Part shown: positions 44,311-54,393 of the stretch, in pieces
Layout: every line of letters starts with the position of its first letter
How positions within the stretch are numbered: position 1 is the stretch's first letter
Notes under the pieces: model-generated
The model's database searches: none
The model's input: the letters and a program-made list of their open reading frames with translations, nothing else
What the model was told of the DNA's origin: nothing
Made by a program: the position numbers and the translations under genes
From: Sphingobacterium multivorum
Lineage (GTDB): Bacteria > Bacteroidota > Bacteroidia > Sphingobacteriales > Sphingobacteriaceae
DNA: 64,000 bases
Assembly: GCF_039511225.1 (NCBI RefSeq)
Contig: NZ_CP154261.1
Span: 434,001-498,000, forward strand
Direction: 5' to 3'

Positions 44311-44751
44311 TTATAGGTCGTAATATTCGATGTCTGCGGTCTTTAAGGCTTCGGTTAGCAGAGGAAGATCATCTTCTTTTTGAAACAATTTGTTGCGCCA
44401 AGTACGAAAAGCCGGTCCTTTGTTTTGGTTGATAATGATCAGGTTGCCGCCAGAACGTTTAAGATTCCTGATATGAGAAATATTATTCAGAGGGAAAACG
44501 ATTGTTTTTTTAGCATTGCTTATCTGCAGTGTATTTTCGTCCAAGACCCAAGTCGATGATAAAGTCGAACACTTTATGGCCAAATACAGTGCTAAAGGGA
44601 TCATTAAAAGAGCAACAATAATCTTGAGAATTTCTTGTATGGGAACTTTAGACATGCCCATTCCGATCAAAAAGATTGAAACCAGCAAGATTAACATGTA
44701 TTTTCCACGATGCAATGTCGACAAGTGGAATGTCTGTGGATTACTCTTCAT
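44311..44751 (-). CDS. Small PH-like/membrane protein of unknown function
   Basis: Met 44751 is used; it overlaps the end of the WG-repeat gene by 11 bases. The 146-residue protein has two hydrophobic helices (about 18-36, 40-58) and a soluble C-part (STWVLDENTLQISNAKKTIVFPLNNISHIRNLKR...) of a PH-domain-like style. I recognise no defined family. Co-transcribed with the WG-repeat protein, so they may act together at the envelope. Confidence 0.65.
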   Translation of the reverse strand: MKSNPQTFHLSTLHRGKYMLILLVSIFLIGMGMSKVPIQEILKIIVALLMIPLALYLAIKCSTLSSTWVLDENTLQISNAKKTIVFPLNNISHIRNLKRSGGNLIIINQNKGPAFRTWRNKLFQKEDDLPLLTEALKTADIEYYDL

Positions 44752-46144
44752 ATTTCTTGATAAACTTCCCTTTTGCGTCAATATAGTAAAAATTCTCTAG
44801 ATCCTCCGTTACAAGCGCTAGCCCGTTGTCAAAAGCTTGGGCGTTCTGAAATTTAATTGGGACCACGACTTTTCCTGTGTAATCAATGTATCCGTACTTG
44901 TCGTCTTTAAAGGCTAAAAGAAGTTTCTCTCCTGCAAAAGACAGAAATTCATAATCCGTTTTAAGTTGATTGTGCCCCGTTTTATCAATAAGCTGGTAGG
45001 ATTGGTTGACGATAATTAACGCGAGATTATCGCGATAATCTGAAATGGTCTCATATTTGGCAGGAAGTAAAACAGTGCCTTTTTGATCAATAATACCCGT
45101 GTATTCTCCTTCCGTAAAAAGTGCGTATGCTGGGCTAGGTACTGAAATAAAGTCATACTTCGCCTTCAGCAATATTTTACCGTTTTTATCCAGAAGTCCA
45201 TACTTAAGATCGCTCATATAAACCACAGGACCGCCTTCGGTTTCTAAACTGAGCGATTCATATTGACATGGAATAACTTCTTTGCCATGGAGATCTATCA
45301 AGCCAAACATTTGCGCTGCATCGTTTACGATGGCATAGTCTCCTACATAGCTATATATTGCCGTATATTTTGCTGGTGTTAATTTGTTTCCTAAGCTGTC
45401 CTGTACACCAAAATATGATGTACTGGAATCTTGATACCAAGATAGATGGTCGTTTAGTGTGGAATCTACAGCTTCGTCTGTAACTTCACCTTCTTCGTAA
45501 TCCGCTGGAATTTCAAAGAGCGATTGGTCGAATGGTATCTCCTCGACTTTAGTGGCCTGAATTCCTAAACCCGCCGATCCGATATAGAGCGCTGCCCCAG
45601 GCACTTTTTCGAGATAATCGTAAGTGCCCCAGTATAACTTTGGTAATTTGGGTGCATACCAAACGGTAATTTCTGTTTGTTGGTCTTGGCTACCCGTTAG
45701 ATTGAATGTCGCTTTTTCGCAGGTAATTCCTGCAATTATTTTCTTTTGATTGGGAATTAAGCTGATCTCAAAGTCCCCTGAATAGGCGTAATTATCGCCT
45801 TCGTTTGCGGAAGTCTCAATGAGTTTGCCCGTAGCCAGTTCTGTTGCGGTATAGGTTTTATTTATTTCATCCAGTAGAAAAGAACTCCCTTCGATGATAT
45901 TGCTGATCTGTATAGATTTTCCGAATAATAAACTTTCAATGCGCATCTGGTCTTTCGCGATGAAGGCCTGCATTAATACTTCCTTATTCCCAGCCAATAT
46001 TTTGATAAATTCTGAAGATGCTGTATCTGTGCCCGTTTCAGGGTCAGCAAATTGATATGAAATTTTATATAGTTTCTCTTGAGCGTGTCCTTGTCCTATA
46101 AAGAGTAAAAACGCCAACTGTAAACAAAGGATAAATTGTTTCAT
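44741..46144 (-). CDS. Exported WG-repeat protein with DUF4412/GLPGLI-like N-domain
   Basis: The Met at 46144 (MKQFILCLQLAFLLFIGQGHAQ) starts a signal peptide. The first about 220 residues resemble GLPGLI/DUF4412 beta-rich domains (YKISYQFADPETG, QMRIESLLFGKSIQ, GITCEKATFNLTGSQ). The rest (about 245-467) is a series of about six WG-like repeats such as GLIDLHGKEVIPCQYESL and GIIDQKGTVLLPAKYETI. Function of WG repeats is unknown; they are often surface or periplasmic. The pair with the 146-residue protein is translationally coupled. Confidence 0.85.
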   Translation of the reverse strand: MKQFILCLQLAFLLFIGQGHAQEKLYKISYQFADPETGTDTASSEFIKILAGNKEVLMQAFIAKDQMRIESLLFGKSIQISNIIEGSSFLLDEINKTYTATELATGKLIETSANEGDNYAYSGDFEISLIPNQKKIIAGITCEKATFNLTGSQDQQTEITVWYAPKLPKLYWGTYDYLEKVPGAALYIGSAGLGIQATKVEEIPFDQSLFEIPADYEEGEVTDEAVDSTLNDHLSWYQDSSTSYFGVQDSLGNKLTPAKYTAIYSYVGDYAIVNDAAQMFGLIDLHGKEVIPCQYESLSLETEGGPVVYMSDLKYGLLDKNGKILLKAKYDFISVPSPAYALFTEGEYTGIIDQKGTVLLPAKYETISDYRDNLALIIVNQSYQLIDKTGHNQLKTDYEFLSFAGEKLLLAFKDDKYGYIDYTGKVVVPIKFQNAQAFDNGLALVTEDLENFYYIDAKGKFIKKYEE

Positions 46145-46161
46145 TGTGTGATTTTGAGCTA

Positions 46162-46169
46162 CAAAAATA
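46162..46169 (-). promoter_or_regulatory. Candidate -7 box of the WG-repeat gene
   Basis: TATTTTTG on the minus strand, 17 bases before the ATG. The -33 match is poor. Confidence 0.35.
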
Positions 46170-46549
46170 TTGAAATTCAATTGGTTTTTGAAATAATCTT
46201 TCGTTATTTGTGGAAATTCTTTCAAAAATAGATATTATTGTGTTTGGATATTTAAAATCCGATTTTTGGTCTGTGCTTATTTTTTCGGGGGATAGACGTA
46301 GCCTCGTCCTTTGAGTAGAGACCTAGAGGGGGACATATTTTTTATATCATGTAAAGTAAATTGATATTAGGGCGATGGTTAAGGGATCTTGAGGGGGTAT
46401 GTGTTTTTATACTAATTTTATGGGTTATTATCATATAATCGTCAAGAAAAAGCGAAAATAATTTAAGAATGTAGCTTTTTGAGAAAAGGAGACATGTTAA
46501 TTTTGTATTTTACAAACCTCGAATTTTTTACTGTTTAAAAAAGATACCT
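46170..46549. other. 380-base divergent spacer before the two-component system
   Basis: No gene is seen. It holds the WG-gene upstream sequence on one side and the candidate response-regulator promoter on the other. Two G-rich tracts (AGAGGGGGACA near 46327, GAGGGGGTATG near 46391) are similar and could be regulatory, but nothing else stands out. Confidence 0.4.
46479..46505 (+). promoter_or_regulatory. Candidate promoter of the two-component system
   Basis: TTG (46479-46481) and TAATTTTG (46498-46505) are 16 bases apart, a slightly short Bacteroidota pair, 44 bases before the GTG start. Confidence 0.4.
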
Positions 46550-47230
46550 GTGGAACTATTACTAATAGAGGACGAACCATCTGTCATATCATTGATCGAA
46601 AGAGGCTTAAAAGAAGAAGGCTATCATATTAGTATTGCTATGGATGGTTATACTGGTCTAAAAATGGCGGGATTGAACCATTATGACCTTATCCTGTTGG
46701 ATGTAATGTTGCCTGGTATGAACGGTTTGGATGTCTGTAAAAACATTCGGATGTCTAACAATGAAGTCCCCATTATTATCTTGACGGCATTAAATCAAAC
46801 AGAGGACATCGTCGAGGCATTTGACAGGGATGCGGATGATTACTTGACGAAGCCCTTCCGTTTAGAGGAATTAAAGGCTCGAATCAGCCGCTACAGCCGC
46901 AAATCCAAAACAGTGACCGAGCAGAAAAATATATTGGTATTTGACGATCTTCAATTGGATAGAGACAGCAAATCGGTTCAACGTGCCAATTGTCCTATTA
47001 TTCTTACCGCTACTGAATTTCGTCTACTTGAATTTTTAATGCTCAACCGAAATAAGGTATTGAGCCGGATCGATATCCTGGAGGAAGTATGGGGTATGGA
47101 TGTTGACTTAAGTACCAATGTTGTTGACGTATATGTGAATTACCTGCGGAAAAAGATCGATAAACAATTTTCACGTAAACTTATCCATACAGTGATTGGT
47201 ATGGGCTATGTAATCCGTCATGAAAATTAG
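46550..47230 (+). CDS. OmpR-family response regulator
   Basis: The start is a GTG at 46550 with no ATG before the first strand. The 226 residues have a receiver domain (LLLIEDEPSV, Asp51 in LLLDVMLPG, Thr in IILTALNQ, Lys in YLTKPFR) and a C-terminal winged-helix DNA-binding domain (LTATEFRLLEFLMLNRNKVLSRIDILEEVWG...VVDVYVNYLRKKID...IHTVIGMGYVI). It overlaps the sensor kinase by 11 bases. Downstream are a porin and urease genes, possible targets. Confidence 0.95.
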   Translation: MELLLIEDEPSVISLIERGLKEEGYHISIAMDGYTGLKMAGLNHYDLILLDVMLPGMNGLDVCKNIRMSNNEVPIIILTALNQTEDIVEAFDRDADDYLTKPFRLEELKARISRYSRKSKTVTEQKNILVFDDLQLDRDSKSVQRANCPIILTATEFRLLEFLMLNRNKVLSRIDILEEVWGMDVDLSTNVVDVYVNYLRKKIDKQFSRKLIHTVIGMGYVIRHEN

Positions 47231-48602
47231 GACCAAAATAGTTCTTCTATTTTCTATCATCAGTACCCTGCTGCTTGTTGTTTTTGCCATTTATGTGTCT
47301 TATTTCACCTACGACAGTCTGCAAACTAAATTTTTTCATCGGCTAGAAGAGAATGCCGTAATTGTTGGAGATCACATCGTCCATCAAAAGGATGAAAATA
47401 GAGCGCTCTATATTCAGGTAAAACGTAAATACCTGAAACAATTATCTGAGGGAACAGACCATCTTATTCGTGTTGTTAAGGGAAGTGATCGTGTTCAAAT
47501 GCGGCCTGAGTTGCCCATGCCCGAAACATTCTATACCGACGTCATTCGCCATGGAAAGGGAAGATACATGCATGGTAAGACTGCTTTTGTAGCGGTATTC
47601 TTTCAAGATCATCTTCACCACGAGAATTTGATTGTTGTATCGGAAGGGATCGATGACTACGGTCATGAGGAACAGCGTCAATTGGATCGTACCCTGATCA
47701 CAGGTGGGATTTTGGCGATTTTTTTAATCGTACTCATGTCTTTTTACTTTGCTGACCGATTATTGAAACCTATTAAAGATATCAACAATGATTTAGATAA
47801 AGTTGATATCGCCCATTTAGACCATCGCCTGTTCAGTAAATTCAGTAATAGCAAAGATGAATTGGGTGTTTTGATTGCAAACTTAAATTCAATGCTTAAC
47901 CGATTGGATATTTCGGTTCAATCGCAACAGAGTTTTATCGGAAATGCCTCACATTCGCTAAAAACCCCACTTACAATTATTGGGGGAGAAGCCGAATTGG
48001 CGCAACAGCTCTTGTCGAAAGAGCATGAAGCCTATTATTCCCTGGAGACTATCGCAAAATATGCGGATAAAATGGAGTTGATTATCAATAATCTTTTGCA
48101 GCTATCTCGCATGGGTTTCAAGGGGGAGGTGGACAATAAAGAAATTATTCGAATTGACGAGTTACTCTATGAAATTTATAAAGCGGAAAAAAGTATTCAT
48201 AAGGACCTCAAGCTTTCTTTTGATCTAACAGAAATTCCAGAAGATAGTGATGAACTTACGGTTTTGGCGAATCCGGATCTGTTTTTTATTGCCTTTAGCA
48301 ATATTATTTCAAATGCATTTAAGTACGGCAATGGACTGCAGGTTGGCGTAGCAATACGTAGCGATAGCAAAAATATTACGATAAAAGTGTTTGATCAAGG
48401 GATCGGTATTCCTAAAAAAGACCAGCCACATATTTTTACCTCTTTTTACCGCGCTTCTAATGTCGGTGATATCTATGGCAATGGTTTGGGGCTTGTTTTA
48501 GCCAAAAATATCTTTGACCTCCATGGTGCTGAATTGCTCCTCCATTCAACGGAAGGTCAAGGCACTTTGGTCGTTGTTACAATTCCAAAAACTCCTTTCT
48601 AA
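47220..48602 (+). CDS. HAMP sensor histidine kinase with a His-rich periplasmic loop
   Basis: The 460-residue kinase has TM1 (about 7-28), a periplasmic sensor (about 31-158), TM2 (about 160-178), a HAMP region (RLLKPIKDINNDLDKV), H-box GNASHSLKTPLTII, N-box NIISNAFKYG, G-boxes DQGIGIPKKDQ and GNGLGLVLAK. The sensor loop holds ten His (40, 52, 55, 81, 111, 118, 131, 133, 134, 149) including HLHH. This could bind nickel or copper or respond to pH, fitting the porin-urease genes that follow. The role is inferred from position and composition. Confidence 0.92.
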   Translation: MKIRTKIVLLFSIISTLLLVVFAIYVSYFTYDSLQTKFFHRLEENAVIVGDHIVHQKDENRALYIQVKRKYLKQLSEGTDHLIRVVKGSDRVQMRPELPMPETFYTDVIRHGKGRYMHGKTAFVAVFFQDHLHHENLIVVSEGIDDYGHEEQRQLDRTLITGGILAIFLIVLMSFYFADRLLKPIKDINNDLDKVDIAHLDHRLFSKFSNSKDELGVLIANLNSMLNRLDISVQSQQSFIGNASHSLKTPLTIIGGEAELAQQLLSKEHEAYYSLETIAKYADKMELIINNLLQLSRMGFKGEVDNKEIIRIDELLYEIYKAEKSIHKDLKLSFDLTEIPEDSDELTVLANPDLFFIAFSNIISNAFKYGNGLQVGVAIRSDSKNITIKVFDQGIGIPKKDQPHIFTSFYRASNVGDIYGNGLGLVLAKNIFDLHGAELLLHSTEGQGTLVVVTIPKTPF

Positions 48603-48759
48603 TTTCATTTTAATCTCATCCTTATTCCATTTTTAGGTGGCTGTGATATACTTGTACCGGAGATAAGTATAAAGCATGGATCTATCTTGTTGTTTTGAAT
48701 CGAATTCTGTTTTGAAACCCCGGGATGGCTTCTTTACCCTAGAGGAATACACTATAAGG

Positions 48760-49950
48760 ATGAAAAAAACACGTTTACTTTTTACAACACTTGGGATTGG
48801 CGTAGCATCATTGCATGCGCAGGAGCACGTCCAAACGGACTCTGTTCAGGCACAGAGAAGCAGCTTGCTACTGAAAGAACCCGCGAGAGCAAAATCATTT
48901 CAATTGGATGTCCTGTTGAGAGCAGGTCTGCAAACGGACAATGGCGAGGGTGCTTCTCAAGCAAAAGCAAACCTTGATGACGTCCGTATTCTGATGAGCG
49001 GGGAATACAATGATCGATTATCCTATAAAGTACGTTTTCGCCTCAATAGGTCATTTGCTCCAACGAGTCAGGATAATGGATCGCGTGCCTTGGATATGGC
49101 TTATATTAAGTACAAATTTGGCAAGGATCTCAAATGGTCCGTTACGGCCGGTAAGCAAAGTGCAATGGTCGGGAGTTATGAGTTCGAAAATAACCCAATT
49201 TACGAATATAAATTCACAGATTATGTCGACCGTATATTGAATCTCTTTGTCGTCGGTGGAATGTTATCCTATGAAGTCAACCCGAATCATTCGTTGCATG
49301 CGCAAGTTTACAACACAACCAATGATAGTTTTATGGAGCTCCATACAAAAAATGGTTTTGCTGTAGGTGATTTGGAACGCTCTAGTGTTCCCATGGGAGC
49401 CTATTTCACTTGGGTGGGAGCATTTATGGACAAACGTTTTAATACGAAATGGTCTTACAACATCGCTCAGTTTGCAAATGGACATACCAATCATGCCGTT
49501 TCATTAGCGAATAAATTCAAAACAGCAAAGCAGATGCTATATCTTGATTTACAGTACTCTTATCTTGCTGTGGACCACGCGATGATCGCATCTTCCGCGA
49601 TCAACGAATTTTATGGTCGAACTGGCGAGAACCGTGTCTTGGCCAAAGATGTGAACTACAGCTCTGCCATATTACGCTATGATCAATTTTTGAGTAAAAA
49701 ATGGGAGGTTGCTTTGAAAGGGGGCTATGAGATCGCGGGATCCCGGGATGATAAGCAACTCGGTAAGAATTTTCGCCAAAACTGGACCTATTTTGCGGCT
49801 TTGCAACATAAGCCGTTTCATAACCAGGATCTTCGGTTCTATCTAGGTTACGTCGGTAACACCGTCAACTATAAGGGCTATATGGATATGGCTAAAAGTC
49901 AGTACAACCGCTTAGCCTTTGGGGCATATTTTACCATTCCAGTTTTATAA
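48760..49950 (+). CDS. OprO/OprP-type outer-membrane porin, urease-linked
   Basis: ATG 48760 (after AAGGA, start of MKKTRLLFTTLGIGVASLHAQ) is preferred over an in-frame upstream ATG, as it gives a signal peptide. The 396-residue mature porin has beta-strand alternation and a terminal aromatic segment (AFGAYFTIPVL). The phosphate-selective porin O/P family forms trimeric beta-barrels. It begins 73 bases after the two-component genes and precedes ureA by 36 bases, so it may carry urea or nickel across the outer membrane, which is inferred. Confidence 0.85.
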   Translation: MKKTRLLFTTLGIGVASLHAQEHVQTDSVQAQRSSLLLKEPARAKSFQLDVLLRAGLQTDNGEGASQAKANLDDVRILMSGEYNDRLSYKVRFRLNRSFAPTSQDNGSRALDMAYIKYKFGKDLKWSVTAGKQSAMVGSYEFENNPIYEYKFTDYVDRILNLFVVGGMLSYEVNPNHSLHAQVYNTTNDSFMELHTKNGFAVGDLERSSVPMGAYFTWVGAFMDKRFNTKWSYNIAQFANGHTNHAVSLANKFKTAKQMLYLDLQYSYLAVDHAMIASSAINEFYGRTGENRVLAKDVNYSSAILRYDQFLSKKWEVALKGGYEIAGSRDDKQLGKNFRQNWTYFAALQHKPFHNQDLRFYLGYVGNTVNYKGYMDMAKSQYNRLAFGAYFTIPVL

Positions 49951-49986
49951 TAATTCCTTTAACAAATTAACAAATAACTATTTTTT

Positions 49987-50289
49987 ATGCGTTTAACACC
50001 GAGAGAAACAGAAAAGCTGCTGTTGCATTTGGCCGGCGAATTGGCGGCTAAGCGATTGAAACGCGGGGTAAAATTAAATTATCCAGAATGTATCGCTTAC
50101 ATCAGTGCCCAGATCATGGAGGAGGCTAGGGACGGAAGGTCTGTGGCGGACTTAATGTCTTATGGTACTACTTTATTGAAAAGGAGCCAAGTCATGGAAG
50201 GAGTCCCCGAAATGATCCATGATGTACAGATCGAAGTAACTTTTCCGGACGGTACTAAATTGGTGACTGTCCATGATCCTATTCGTTAA
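49987..50289 (+). CDS. ureA: Urease gamma subunit
   Basis: UreA is the small structural subunit of the nickel urease that hydrolyses urea to ammonia and carbon dioxide. The 100 residues have the family start [38 protein letters not shown] and [27 protein letters not shown]. It is a separate gene, as in Klebsiella-type ureases, not fused to UreB. First of the enzyme genes, 36 bases after the porin. Confidence 0.97.
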   Translation: MRLTPRETEKLLLHLAGELAAKRLKRGVKLNYPECIAYISAQIMEEARDGRSVADLMSYGTTLLKRSQVMEGVPEMIHDVQIEVTFPDGTKLVTVHDPIR

Positions 50290-50304
50290 TAAATATTGAA
50301 TGAT

Positions 50305-50676
50305 ATGATTCCAGGAGAATACATTTTAAAAAAAGAGGAAATCAAAGCTAATGTTGGGCACAGAACCACAAGCATTGTTGTGAAAAATGAAGGTGACCGA
50401 CCGATTCAGGTGGGCTCACACTATCATTTCTTTGAAGCCAACAAGTTGCTTTCCTTCGACAGAGAGAAAGCGTTTGGGATGCGCTTGAATATTCCAGCCA
50501 GTACCGCTGTTCGTTTTGAACCAGGGGAACAAAAATCAGTTGTTCTGGTTGAATTTGGCGGAAGTAAGGAAATCTACGGTTTTAATGGATTGACAAATGG
50601 TAAGTATACAGATCAATCGGTGAAAAGCAAAGCCATTGATAAAATGAAAAAATTAAAATTCAGACAATCGAAGTAA
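50305..50676 (+). CDS. ureB: Urease beta subunit
   Basis: ATG 50305 ([13 protein letters not shown]) is taken as start; an upstream TTG gives three extra residues. The 123 residues have [72 protein letters not shown], the whole UreB signature. It is a separate gene between ureA and ureC. Length is normal for UreB with a short C-tail. Confidence 0.97.
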   Translation: MIPGEYILKKEEIKANVGHRTTSIVVKNEGDRPIQVGSHYHFFEANKLLSFDREKAFGMRLNIPASTAVRFEPGEQKSVVLVEFGGSKEIYGFNGLTNGKYTDQSVKSKAIDKMKKLKFRQSK

Positions 50677-50678
50677 CT

Positions 50679-52529
50679 ATGGGAGGATGGAATAGACGCG
50701 AATGGATTAAAGTCGTAGGGCTCACCACGTTGGGTACTACCGTTGGTCTACATGCGCTTGGTTTAGATAAACTAGGTTTAGATAAATCATCTGTAAAATA
50801 TGTTGATGGGGAACTTTATATCCCAAGAGACAAATATGCTGCTCTTTTTGGACCGACCACTGGAGATAAGGTTCGTCTGGCAGATACAGAGCTTTTCATT
50901 GAAATTGAAAAAGATTTCAATGTTTACGGAGAAGAGAACAAATTTGGCGGTGGTAAAACCATTCGTGACGGTATGGGACAATCTGCCCGTGCCTTGCGTG
51001 ATGAGGGGGTATTGGATTTTTGTATCACTAATGTCATTATCATCGACCACTGGGGTATTGTAAAAGGCGATATCGGAATTAAGGATGGTAAAATTGTCGG
51101 TATTGGTAAAGCTGGAAACCCAGATGTACAGGATGGTGTAACCGAGGGCATGATCATCGGTGCGTCTACGGAAGTACATGGGGGAGCAGGCTATATCCTA
51201 ACTGCCGGCGGTATTGATACGCACATTCACTTTATCTCGCCGCAACAGATTGAAACAGCCCTATATTCTGGAGTAACCACGTTTATTGGTGGCGGAGCGG
51301 GACCAGCCGACGGAACACTGGCAACGACAGTGACTTCAGGAAAGTGGTATATCGAGCGTATGTTTGAAGCTTTTGAAAACCTTCCTATCAATGTTGGGTT
51401 CTTCGGAAAAGGTAACGTGTCGACTACTAAACCTATTGAAGAACAAATTGAAGCTGGAGCACTGGGCGTAAAAATCCATGAAGATTGGGGCGCTACTCCG
51501 GCAACAATTGATGCGGCATTGAAAGTTGCTGATAAATACGATGTACAAGTCGCAATCCATACCGACACGCTGAATGAAGCCGGTTTCCTGGAAGATACTG
51601 TTGCCGCCATAGATGGTCGTGTGATCCATACTTTCCATACGGAAGGAGCTGGCGGTGGACATGCGCCGGATATTATTAAGATCGCCATGTATCCCAATAT
51701 CCTCCCTGCATCTACCAATCCAACAAAACCTTTTACGGTAAATACTGCTGAAGAACACTTGGACATGTTGATGGTCTGCCATCACCTGGATAAAAATGTG
51801 AAGGAAGATGTGGCATTTGCTGATTCACGTATACGTCCTCAGACCATTGCCGCCGAAGATATTTTGCAAGACATGGGCGTATTCTCCATTATGAGTTCGG
51901 ATAGCCAAGCGATGGGACGTGTGGGAGAGGTTATTTCCCGTACATTCCAAACGGCCCATAAGATGAAAATCCAACGCGGCCCTTTAGCTGAAGATAAAGG
52001 CAAAGAAAATGATAACTTCCGTGTCAAACGTTATGTATCTAAATTTACAATCAACCCTGCTAAAGCACATGGTATTGATCAATATATCGGTTCGATTGAA
52101 AAAGGAAAGTATGCCGATTTGATCCTTTGGAAACCGGAATTATTTGGTGTAAAGCCCGAGTTGATCATCAAAGGCGGTATGATTTTGGGTGCTAAAATGG
52201 GGGACGCCAATGCGTCAATTCCGACACCACAGCCTATTATTTATAGGCCAATGTTTGGAAATTACGGTAAAGCGGTTTCAAAACTATGCTTCAATTTCGT
52301 TTCGAAAATTTCGTTGGAGAACGGAAATATTCAAAAATTGAATTTATCGCGTAAATGTCTGCCTGTGGAGGGATGTCGTACTGTAATGAAAAAAGATATG
52401 GTCCATAATCATGCTACACCAAATATCGTCGTTAATCCAGAAACATACGAAGTAACAGTAGATGGTGTGTTGGCAACCTGTGAACCGTTGAAGGAACTTC
52501 CAATGGCTCAACGGTACTTCTTATTCTAA
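50679..52529 (+). CDS. ureC: Urease alpha subunit with a Tat-like N-terminal extension
   Basis: The 616-residue catalytic subunit has the nickel centre: His182/His184 (GGIDTHIHF), carbamylated Lys265 (GVKIHEDWG), His294 (AIHTDT), His320 ([12 protein letters not shown]), the mobile-flap Cys region (MVCHHLD) and Asp of SSDSQAMG. The C-terminus ends PMAQRYFLF. It is about 44 residues longer at the N-terminus than Klebsiella UreC. That part is [23 protein letters not shown]..., with an Arg-Arg pair (R6,R7) before a hydrophobic stretch, like a twin-arginine signal. The core begins near Leu46. It starts 3 bases after ureB. Confidence 0.95.
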   Translation: MGGWNRREWIKVVGLTTLGTTVGLHALGLDKLGLDKSSVKYVDGELYIPRDKYAALFGPTTGDKVRLADTELFIEIEKDFNVYGEENKFGGGKTIRDGMGQSARALRDEGVLDFCITNVIIIDHWGIVKGDIGIKDGKIVGIGKAGNPDVQDGVTEGMIIGASTEVHGGAGYILTAGGIDTHIHFISPQQIETALYSGVTTFIGGGAGPADGTLATTVTSGKWYIERMFEAFENLPINVGFFGKGNVSTTKPIEEQIEAGALGVKIHEDWGATPATIDAALKVADKYDVQVAIHTDTLNEAGFLEDTVAAIDGRVIHTFHTEGAGGGHAPDIIKIAMYPNILPASTNPTKPFTVNTAEEHLDMLMVCHHLDKNVKEDVAFADSRIRPQTIAAEDILQDMGVFSIMSSDSQAMGRVGEVISRTFQTAHKMKIQRGPLAEDKGKENDNFRVKRYVSKFTINPAKAHGIDQYIGSIEKGKYADLILWKPELFGVKPELIIKGGMILGAKMGDANASIPTPQPIIYRPMFGNYGKAVSKLCFNFVSKISLENGNIQKLNLSRKCLPVEGCRTVMKKDMVHNHATPNIVVNPETYEVTVDGVLATCEPLKELPMAQRYFLF

Positions 52530-52539
52530 TTGGTTATTT

Positions 52540-53034
52540 ATGTTGTTAGCAAGAGACATTAAGGGGAATATTTGGACCGATGGCACCCATCAGAACGGCG
52601 TTGAACTTGATTTTTTGGAACTCGAATGGTTCGATACGGAAAGACGTATTATCCGGGGGTTCACTGTTGCAGGCCGCGAAATAGGCTTTAAAAATCTAGG
52701 AACGGAATCCTTGTTCGACGGTGATATTTTGTTTGAAACAAAGGACCTGCGCATCGCTGTTCGAATATTGCCCTGTCCTTGCCTTGTTGTACGCCCCAAA
52801 AACCTCTTGGATATGGCTCGGATATGTCTCGAGATTGGCAATAAACATATCCCTGTTTTCATAAACGCTGCACATGAAATTATTGCAGCGTATGAAAACC
52901 CCCTTTGGGAAACCTTAGAAAGGGCCGGTTTTACCCCGACGAAAGAGTTGCGGGTAATCGAAAGAACCCATACTTTACGCATACATCAGTATGCTGTAGT
53001 CCAGCATAAAATTACCTTGGCCAAGGGGCTTTAA
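52540..53034 (+). CDS. ureE: Urease accessory nickel chaperone UreE (first copy)
   Basis: UreE binds nickel and delivers it to the UreDFG-apourease complex. The 164 residues have an N-terminal peptide-binding domain (RRIIRGFTVAGREIGFK...LFDGDILF), ILPCPCLVVRPKNLLDMARICLEIGNKHIPVFI with the conserved metal-binding His, and a short tail lacking the His-rich end of Klebsiella UreE. It is between ureC and ureF. A second, divergent UreE lies at 55328. Confidence 0.9.
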   Translation: MLLARDIKGNIWTDGTHQNGVELDFLELEWFDTERRIIRGFTVAGREIGFKNLGTESLFDGDILFETKDLRIAVRILPCPCLVVRPKNLLDMARICLEIGNKHIPVFINAAHEIIAAYENPLWETLERAGFTPTKELRVIERTHTLRIHQYAVVQHKITLAKGL

Positions 53035-53057
53035 TACTTAATTAATAACGATTACAT

Positions 53058-53744
53058 ATGAATCCATTGTTGACATTAATGCAGATTAACGACTCTGTAT
53101 TTCCGATTGGAGGCTTCACACATTCCTATGGCTTGGAAACCTATATCAATAAAGAGATTGTACATGATGCTAAAACAGCAAAAGAATATGCACAGACTTT
53201 ATTGGAGCATAGCTTCTATTACAACGATGCTGCTTTTTTTCATAAGGCCTGGCAATTGTGTGAATCAAGAGCAACCAAGAAAAAGATCGCTGAACTGGAT
53301 GCATTAATTACTGCTTTCAAAGCCCCTTATGAGATTCGGGATGCCAGTAAAAAATTGGGAATACGGTTTTTGAAATTAACAGAAAAGTTAAAACCGGTCA
53401 AGCGTTGTTCGGCTTATCTAAAGGCCATCAATGCGCAAGAACTGCATGGTCACTATGCGATGGCATTTGCCATGTTTGCCCATGCGCAGGAAATTCGTTA
53501 TGCAGATGCATTGAGCGCTTTTTATTATAATTCTTTGAATGGTATTATGACAAATTGTGCCAAACTGGTTCCCATTAGCCAAATGGATGCACAGCAGATT
53601 TTGTTTAAACTGCAGCCCTTGATTAATAAATTGGTCGGATTACAGCCCGAACTGGATGAGGATCTGATTGGAAATTGTTGTATCGCTCAGGATATTCGAT
53701 GCATGCAACATGAAAAATTATACACGCGAATTTACATTTCGTAA
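53058..53744 (+). CDS. ureF: Urease accessory protein UreF
   Basis: UreF is an all-helical GTPase-regulating component of the UreDFG complex. The 228 residues have [27 protein letters not shown] at the start, [15 protein letters not shown] and [29 protein letters not shown] near the end, with the family's C-terminal helix. The adjacent ureG starts 16 bases later. Length is typical. Confidence 0.95.
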   Translation: MNPLLTLMQINDSVFPIGGFTHSYGLETYINKEIVHDAKTAKEYAQTLLEHSFYYNDAAFFHKAWQLCESRATKKKIAELDALITAFKAPYEIRDASKKLGIRFLKLTEKLKPVKRCSAYLKAINAQELHGHYAMAFAMFAHAQEIRYADALSAFYYNSLNGIMTNCAKLVPISQMDAQQILFKLQPLINKLVGLQPELDEDLIGNCCIAQDIRCMQHEKLYTRIYIS

Positions 53745-53760
53745 AAAAATTGAATTAAAG

Positions 53761-54381
53761 ATGTCTAAGAGAAATTACGTGAAAATTGGTGTTGCTGGTC
53801 CTGTGGGCTCTGGCAAGACGGCACTTATTGAACGGTTGACACGTTCGATGTCGGCAGATTATAGTATTTGTGTTGTAACGAATGATATTTATACCCGTGA
53901 GGACGCGATGTATCTACAGCAGAATTCGGCACTGCCCGCTGAACGTATTATTGGTGTTGAAACAGGTGGTTGTCCGCATACGGCAATCCGTGAAGATGCT
54001 TCGATGAATATTGAAGCTGTGGAAGAATTAGCGAGTCGTTTTGAGGATGTGGAACTGATTTTTGTTGAAAGTGGGGGTGATAATCTGACAGCCACGTTTA
54101 GTCCGGATCTAGCCGATTTGACCATATTTGTTCTTGATGTTGCTGAAGGCGAAAAAATGCCACGTAAAGGTGGACCAGGTATTACGCGCTCGGATCTGTT
54201 GTTGATCAATAAAATAGACCTTGCGCCTTATGTGAATGCCGACTTGGAAGTGATGCGGCAAGATACCATCCGCATGCGCGGTGAACGACCCTTTATTTTT
54301 ACCAACTTAATGACTTTAGAAGGTTTGGAAGATGTAAAATCATGGATCAAAAAGTATGCTTTGTTGGAGCCTGTAGGCTAA
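53761..54381 (+). CDS. ureG: Urease accessory GTPase UreG
   Basis: The start at 53761 ([23 protein letters not shown]) avoids the overlap that an upstream in-frame start would cause with ureF. The 206 residues have the P-loop [25 protein letters not shown], the metal-binding [18 protein letters not shown] (CPH) and [13 protein letters not shown], all diagnostic. UreG supplies GTP energy for nickel insertion. Part of the ureABCEFGD order. Confidence 0.97.
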   Translation: MSKRNYVKIGVAGPVGSGKTALIERLTRSMSADYSICVVTNDIYTREDAMYLQQNSALPAERIIGVETGGCPHTAIREDASMNIEAVEELASRFEDVELIFVESGGDNLTATFSPDLADLTIFVLDVAEGEKMPRKGGPGITRSDLLLINKIDLAPYVNADLEVMRQDTIRMRGERPFIFTNLMTLEGLEDVKSWIKKYALLEPVG

Positions 54382-54393
54382 ATTTTATCGTAT

